From: Methylorubrum populi
GTDB taxonomy: Bacteria > Pseudomonadota > Alphaproteobacteria > Rhizobiales > Beijerinckiaceae
Length of the DNA stretch: 64,000 bases
Assembly: GCA_036946625.1 (NCBI GenBank)
Contig: JAQIIU010000002.1
Span: 620,001 to 684,000, forward strand
Direction of reading: 5' to 3'
Part shown: positions 60,115-64,000 of the stretch, one piece after another
How the letters are laid out: every line of letters begins with the position of its first letter
Numbering within the stretch: the first letter of the stretch is position 1
Notes under the pieces: model-generated
Database searches by the model: none
The model's input: the letters and a program-made list of their open reading frames with translations, nothing else
What the model was told of the DNA's origin: nothing
Made by a program: the position numbers and the translations under genes

Positions 60115-60498
60115 CTCGAAACCTTCGCCTCGACAACCGGGCGGCGGACCCGGCTGGCACTCTATCGTCCGCGGATGCCGCCCTCCGGACCCGCGCTTCT
60201 GTCGAGGACGGTAGGATGAACGCGGTTACGCGGCCGTTAATGCCGTCCGCTTCGATTCCGGGATCGTCCTTTCGCCACAGGGGTTAAGCCGATCTTGATG
60301 CGCCGGCGCGGCGCACCCCTCTGCCGCCATGGGCGGATCGATGGCCCGCCGCGCCCGCGGGAGCGCGCCCGGGACGGACAGTTTCACGCACCTCACTGGC
60401 GCAGTCGTTTCCCGGCCTATAGATTGCCTCCCGAGCGATGCGCTCCTGGTCGGGGCGCAGGCGCCGAAGACTGCCAGACCGGGGTCGCTTCGATTCAG

Positions 60499-60894
60499 AT
60501 GTCTTCCAAGCTGATCCAGGACGAGGGGTACGGGACCGGCCGGGGCCGCGCGCCGGCGCGTGCGGCCTCGACCCCGCGGGTCCCGGGTGACGACGACCGT
60601 TCGGGCACCGCGATCATCACCCGCACGAAGCCCCGGGCGAAGCGCCCGAGCCTCTACCGCGTGCTGCTGCTCAACGACGACTACACCCCGCAGGAGTTCG
60701 TCGTTCACATCCTGGAGCGGTTCTTCAACAAGAACCGCGAGGACGCCCACCGGATCATGATGCACGTCCACCACAACGGCGTGGGGGAGTGCGGCGTGTT
60801 CACCTACGAGGTCGCGGAAACGAAAGTGACGCAGGTGATGGATTTCGCCCGCAAGCACCAACATCCGCTTCAGTGCGTTATGGAAAAGAAATAG
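60499..60894 (+). CDS. clpS: ATP-dependent Clp protease adaptor ClpS
   Basis: Delivers N-end-rule substrates to ClpAP. The 131 residues have a disordered N-terminal extension (1-50), then the ClpS core: [53 protein letters not shown]. The NDD and His residues of the N-degron pocket are present. It lies 22 nt upstream of clpA, the usual pair. Confidence 0.96.
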   Translation: MSSKLIQDEGYGTGRGRAPARAASTPRVPGDDDRSGTAIITRTKPRAKRPSLYRVLLLNDDYTPQEFVVHILERFFNKNREDAHRIMMHVHHNGVGECGVFTYEVAETKVTQVMDFARKHQHPLQCVMEKK

Positions 60895-60916
60895 GCATCC
60901 AGCGAAGGCCAGAGCA

Positions 60917-63385
60917 TTGCCCAGCTTCTCACGCAGCCTCGAGCAAGCCCTCCACCGCGCCCTCGCGCTGGCCGGCGAGCGCCGTCACGAATACGCCACC
61001 CTCGAACATCTCCTGCTCGCCCTCGTCGACGATCAGGACGCCGCGGCGGTGATGCGGGCCTGCAACGTCGAGATCGACGTGCTGCGCCGCAACCTCGTCG
61101 AGTACGTCGACACCGAGCTCCTGAACCTGAAGGGCGACGGGCGCCAGGACGCCAAGCCGACCGCCGGCTTCCAGCGGGTGATCCAGCGCGCGGTGATCCA
61201 CGTGCAGTCGTCGGGCCGCGAGGAGGTGACCGGCGCCAACGTTCTGGTCGCGATCTTCGCCGAGCGCGAGAGCCACGCCGCCTATTTCCTGCAGGAGCAG
61301 GACATGACCCGCTACGACGCGGTCAACTACATCAGCCACGGCATCGCCAAGCGGCCCGGCGCCTCCGAGGCCAAGCCGGTGCGCGGGGCCGACGAGGAGA
61401 CCGCCTCCGAGCGGCCCGGGTCCGACGACGGCGAGGCGCGGCCGAAGAAGAAGGGCGACGCGCTGGAGGCCTATTGCGTCAACCTCAACAAGAAGGCGCG
61501 CGACGGCAAGATCGACCCGCTGATCGGCCGCCATGCCGAGGTGGAGCGCACGATCCAGGTGCTCTGCCGCCGGCAGAAGAACAACCCGCTGCTGGTGGGC
61601 GATCCCGGCGTCGGCAAGACGGCGATCGCCGAAGGTCTCGCGCGAAAGATCATCCAGCACGAGGTGCCCGAAGTCCTCGCCGATGCGACGGTCTTTTCGC
61701 TCGACATGGGCACGCTGCTGGCCGGCACCCGCTACCGCGGCGATTTCGAGGAGCGCCTCAAGCAGGTGATGAAGGAGATCGAGGCGCATCCGAACGCCAT
61801 CATGTTCATCGACGAGATCCACACCGTGATCGGCGCGGGCGCCACGTCGGGCGGCGCGATGGACGCCTCGAACCTGCTCAAGCCCGCGCTGGCCTCCGGC
61901 GCGCTGCGCTGCATCGGTTCGACCACCTACAAGGAGTACCGCCAGTACTTCGAGAAGGACCGCGCCCTGGTGCGCCGGTTCCAGAAGATCGACGTCAACG
62001 AGCCGTCGATCCCCGACACGATCGAGATCTTGAAGGGCCTGAAGCCGTACTTCGAGGAATTCCACAAGCTCAAGTACACCACCGACGCGGTGAAGGCCGC
62101 GGTGGAACTGTCGGCCCGCTACATCAACGACCGCAAGCTGCCCGACAAGGCGATCGACGTGATCGACGAGACCGGCGCTTCGCAGATGCTGGTGCCGGAG
62201 GCGCGCCGCAAGCGCACCATCGGCGTCAAGGAGATCGAGACCACCATCGCCACGATGGCGCGCATCCCGCCCAAGACCGTGTCGAAGGACGATGCGGTGG
62301 TGCTCAAGAACCTGACCGAGAACCTGAAGCGGGTCGTCTACGGCCAGACCAACGCCATCGAGGCGCTGACCTCGGCGATCAAGCTGGCCCGCGCCGGCTT
62401 GCGCGATCCCGACAAGCCGATCGGCTCCTACCTGTTCGCCGGCCCGACCGGCGTCGGCAAGACGGAGGCGGCCAAGCAGCTCGCGGCCTCGCTCGGCGTC
62501 GAGATGCTGCGCTTCGACATGTCGGAGTACATGGAGCGGCACACGGTCTCGCGGCTGATCGGTGCGCCGCCCGGCTATGTCGGCTTCGACCAGGGCGGGC
62601 TGCTCACCGACGGGATCGACCAGCACCCCCACTGCGTGCTGCTGCTCGACGAGATCGAGAAGGCGCATCCGGACCTGTTCAACATCCTGTTGCAGGTGAT
62701 GGACCACGGCAAGCTGACCGACCACAACGGCAAGCAGGTCGATTTCCGCAACGTCATCATCATCATGACCTCGAACGCGGGCGCCTCGGATCTGGCGAAG
62801 TCGGCCTACGGCTTCACCCAGTCGAAGCGCTCGGGCGACGACGTGGAGGCGATCAACCGGCTGTTCGCGCCGGAATTCCGCAACCGCCTCGACGCCATCA
62901 TCTCGTTCGGCCACCTGCCGAAGGAGGTCGTGGCCAAGGTCGTCGACAAGTTCGTGCTCCAGCTCGAAGCGCAGCTCGCCGACCGCAACGTCACGATCGA
63001 ACTCTCGGACGAGGCCCGCGACTGGCTGGTGGAGAACGGCTACGACGACGCGATGGGCGCCCGGCCCATGGCCCGCCTGATCCAGTCCACCGTCAAGACG
63101 CCGCTCGCCGACGAGGTGCTGTTCGGCTGCCTCAAGGACGGCGGTGCGGTCAAGGTGGTGCTGAAGAAGCCGGAGGCGGAGGATGCGAAGGGCAAGACCG
63201 AACTCGGCTTCGAGTTTCCCGCCGGCCCAGTGACGCCGAAGCCGGAGACGGACGTCGCCAACGCCGCCAAGCGCAAGCGCTCCAAGCCGCGTTCGGCCCC
63301 GCGCAAGAAGGCGGTCAAGCGCGACGGCGGTCCGTCCGGCGGGGGCGGCGTCCGCACCGTGCCGAAGGTCCCGCTGAAAGTCTGA
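60917..63385 (+). CDS. clpA: ATP-dependent Clp protease ATP-binding subunit ClpA
   Basis: AAA+ unfoldase that feeds substrates to ClpP. The 822 residues start at a TTG (MPSFSRSLEQALHRALALAGERRHEYATLEHLLLAL), the conserved ClpA N-terminus. They have the N domain (1-145), AAA-1 with Walker A GDPGVGKTAIAEGLA and Walker B IMFIDEIHTVIGAG, and AAA-2 with GPTGVGKTEAAKQLA and LLLDEIEKAHPD. The C-terminal tail of about 60 residues is unusually basic (KRKRSKPRSAPRKKAVKRDGG). It is probably co-expressed with clpS. Confidence 0.97.
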   Translation: MPSFSRSLEQALHRALALAGERRHEYATLEHLLLALVDDQDAAAVMRACNVEIDVLRRNLVEYVDTELLNLKGDGRQDAKPTAGFQRVIQRAVIHVQSSGREEVTGANVLVAIFAERESHAAYFLQEQDMTRYDAVNYISHGIAKRPGASEAKPVRGADEETASERPGSDDGEARPKKKGDALEAYCVNLNKKARDGKIDPLIGRHAEVERTIQVLCRRQKNNPLLVGDPGVGKTAIAEGLARKIIQHEVPEVLADATVFSLDMGTLLAGTRYRGDFEERLKQVMKEIEAHPNAIMFIDEIHTVIGAGATSGGAMDASNLLKPALASGALRCIGSTTYKEYRQYFEKDRALVRRFQKIDVNEPSIPDTIEILKGLKPYFEEFHKLKYTTDAVKAAVELSARYINDRKLPDKAIDVIDETGASQMLVPEARRKRTIGVKEIETTIATMARIPPKTVSKDDAVVLKNLTENLKRVVYGQTNAIEALTSAIKLARAGLRDPDKPIGSYLFAGPTGVGKTEAAKQLAASLGVEMLRFDMSEYMERHTVSRLIGAPPGYVGFDQGGLLTDGIDQHPHCVLLLDEIEKAHPDLFNILLQVMDHGKLTDHNGKQVDFRNVIIIMTSNAGASDLAKSAYGFTQSKRSGDDVEAINRLFAPEFRNRLDAIISFGHLPKEVVAKVVDKFVLQLEAQLADRNVTIELSDEARDWLVENGYDDAMGARPMARLIQSTVKTPLADEVLFGCLKDGGAVKVVLKKPEAEDAKGKTELGFEFPAGPVTPKPETDVANAAKRKRSKPRSAPRKKAVKRDGGPSGGGGVRTVPKVPLKV

Positions 63386-63394
63386 AATCTGGCC

Positions 63395-63422
63395 GGACGG
63401 TCGCTCGCGAGAGCGACTGTCC
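63395..63422 (+). terminator. Terminator-like hairpin after clpA
   Basis: A 12-bp stem with one G-T pair (GGACGGTCGCTC/GAGCGACTGTCC) and a GCGA loop lies 10 nt after the clpA stop, followed by tcgattcc. There is no strong T-run. Confidence 0.55.
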
Positions 63423-63522
63423 TCGATTCCGGAGCGGGTTGCGTTCCTGCGCCGGCTCCCGGATATGGGCGGCGCCGCATCCCTCTTGAGGACGCGCAGC
63501 GTCGACTGGCAATGGGGGAATC

Positions 63523-63798
63523 ATGACGAGCGACGCGCAGGAGGAGCATCTCACGCCTGTCGCGACACCACCGCAGATGCCGGTGCGACCGGCACCGCTC
63601 ACCGCCCGCGAGCGGCGGCGCCGCCGCCGCAAGTCCCGTCACCGGGGCGAGGAGATCCTGGGCTGGATCCTGGTGCCGCTGATCCTGATCGGTCTGGTCT
63701 GGGGCGTGAACGCGGTGCTGGAAGCAATGGGCACCAGCCCAGGCGTGGCGTGGGACCAGCTCATGCAGGTGAAGGCCGCGCTCGAAAAGAAGATGTGA
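63523..63798 (+). CDS. Small single-pass membrane protein, unknown
   Basis: The 91 residues have a Pro-rich cytoplasmic N-terminus, a very basic stretch (RERRRRRRKSRHRG), one membrane helix (ILGWILVPLILIGLVWGVN) and a short C-terminal helix. The ATG follows GGGGGAA. No family recognised. Confidence 0.7.
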   Translation: MTSDAQEEHLTPVATPPQMPVRPAPLTARERRRRRRKSRHRGEEILGWILVPLILIGLVWGVNAVLEAMGTSPGVAWDQLMQVKAALEKKM

Positions 63799-63831
63799 CG
63801 GCGAAAGGACGCTTTCCCTCGGGCGCAACGG

Positions 63832-64000
63832 TCAGATCGACGCCTGCTCGAGCGTCCGGGCGACCCACTTGTTGAGGCTGAGCCCGGCGCGGCGGGCGGC
63901 GGAGGCCACGGCGCGGTGCAGTCCGGGATCGACCCGGACCACGAACTGTCCGGAGAACGGCTTTTCCGGCTCTTCGCCGCGCTGGGCGCAGAAGGCCAGA
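63832..64000 (-). CDS. HicB-like antitoxin, 5' part outside the window
   Basis: The last 55 residues are visible (LAFCAQRGEEPEKPFSGQFV..., ending WVARTLEQASI). FSGQFVVRVDPGLHRAVASA followed by AGLSLNKWVARTL is the C-terminal ribbon-helix-helix segment typical of HicB antitoxins and related HicB-fold proteins. Whether a HicA toxin gene is adjacent cannot be seen because the gene starts beyond the window end. Confidence 0.8.
   Translation of the reverse strand, partial: LAFCAQRGEEPEKPFSGQFVVRVDPGLHRAVASAARRAGLSLNKWVARTLEQASI

Overview
The window is GC-rich chromosomal DNA of an aerobic, pigmented alphaproteobacterium. Methylobacterium/Methylorubrum (Hyphomicrobiales) is the best fit. The reasons are a bchCXYZ-puf superoperon with a tetraheme PufC, spirilloxanthin-type crt genes, a B12-dependent methylmalonyl-CoA mutase, a CIRCE-controlled groESL, a MucR/Ros regulator, and heavy loading of short palindromic intergenic repeats. 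I cannot name the species from the sequence alone.

Layout. 1-4.2 kb: 3' part of guaB, a repeat cluster, a lipoprotein and a ketopantoate reductase. 4.2-17.8 kb: photosynthesis cluster. On the minus strand, in transcription order, lie crtE-crtF and then bchC-X-Y-Z-pufQ-B-A-L-M-C; crtD-crtC diverge on the plus strand. PpsR/CrtJ-type palindromes (TGT-N12-ACA) sit in front of bchC and between crtE and crtD. Together these genes make bacteriochlorophyllide a, carotenoid end groups, the LH1 antenna and the reaction centre with its cytochrome. 17.8-31.5 kb: housekeeping genes (septation protein A, ftsY, an RluA-type pseudouridine synthase, mtaB, dapF, an endonuclease III homologue, a ParA ATPase, a MAPEG protein, an adenylate cyclase, PBP1A). 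32-36 kb: a PepSY protein, an Mrr-like nuclease, MucR and a class II aldolase. 36.8-44.9 kb: an ADP-forming acyl-CoA synthetase/GNAT fusion, groESL with CIRCE, a CorA-type transporter and a polysaccharide flippase. 45-50.5 kb: glcE, three small membrane proteins, glpD and a frameshifted manC. 50.8-52.2 kb: an IS110-family element inside a repeat. 52.3-64 kb: mcmA, an HtrA protease, a J-domain protein, a DD-carboxypeptidase with SPOR domain, clpS-clpA and a partial HicB-like antitoxin.

The most interesting structure is mobile. Ten copies of a ~164 bp palindromic element (called MITE-A here) occur between genes. Nine are flanked by matching 3-bp TNA direct repeats (TCA/TCA, TGA/TGA or TAA/TAA), as expected of a transposed miniature element. 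Five copies abut a gene stop codon that matches the TNA target. One copy is split by the IS110 element. The 5' non-coding end of that IS folds into a 5' hairpin followed by two stem-internal-loop domains. The first loop carries sequences that pair with the MITE target; the second carries sequences that pair with the IS's own two ends. This is the architecture of an IS110 bridge RNA, here programmed against a multicopy repeat. Several further repeat families (B, C/D, E, F) are nested with or beside MITE-A.
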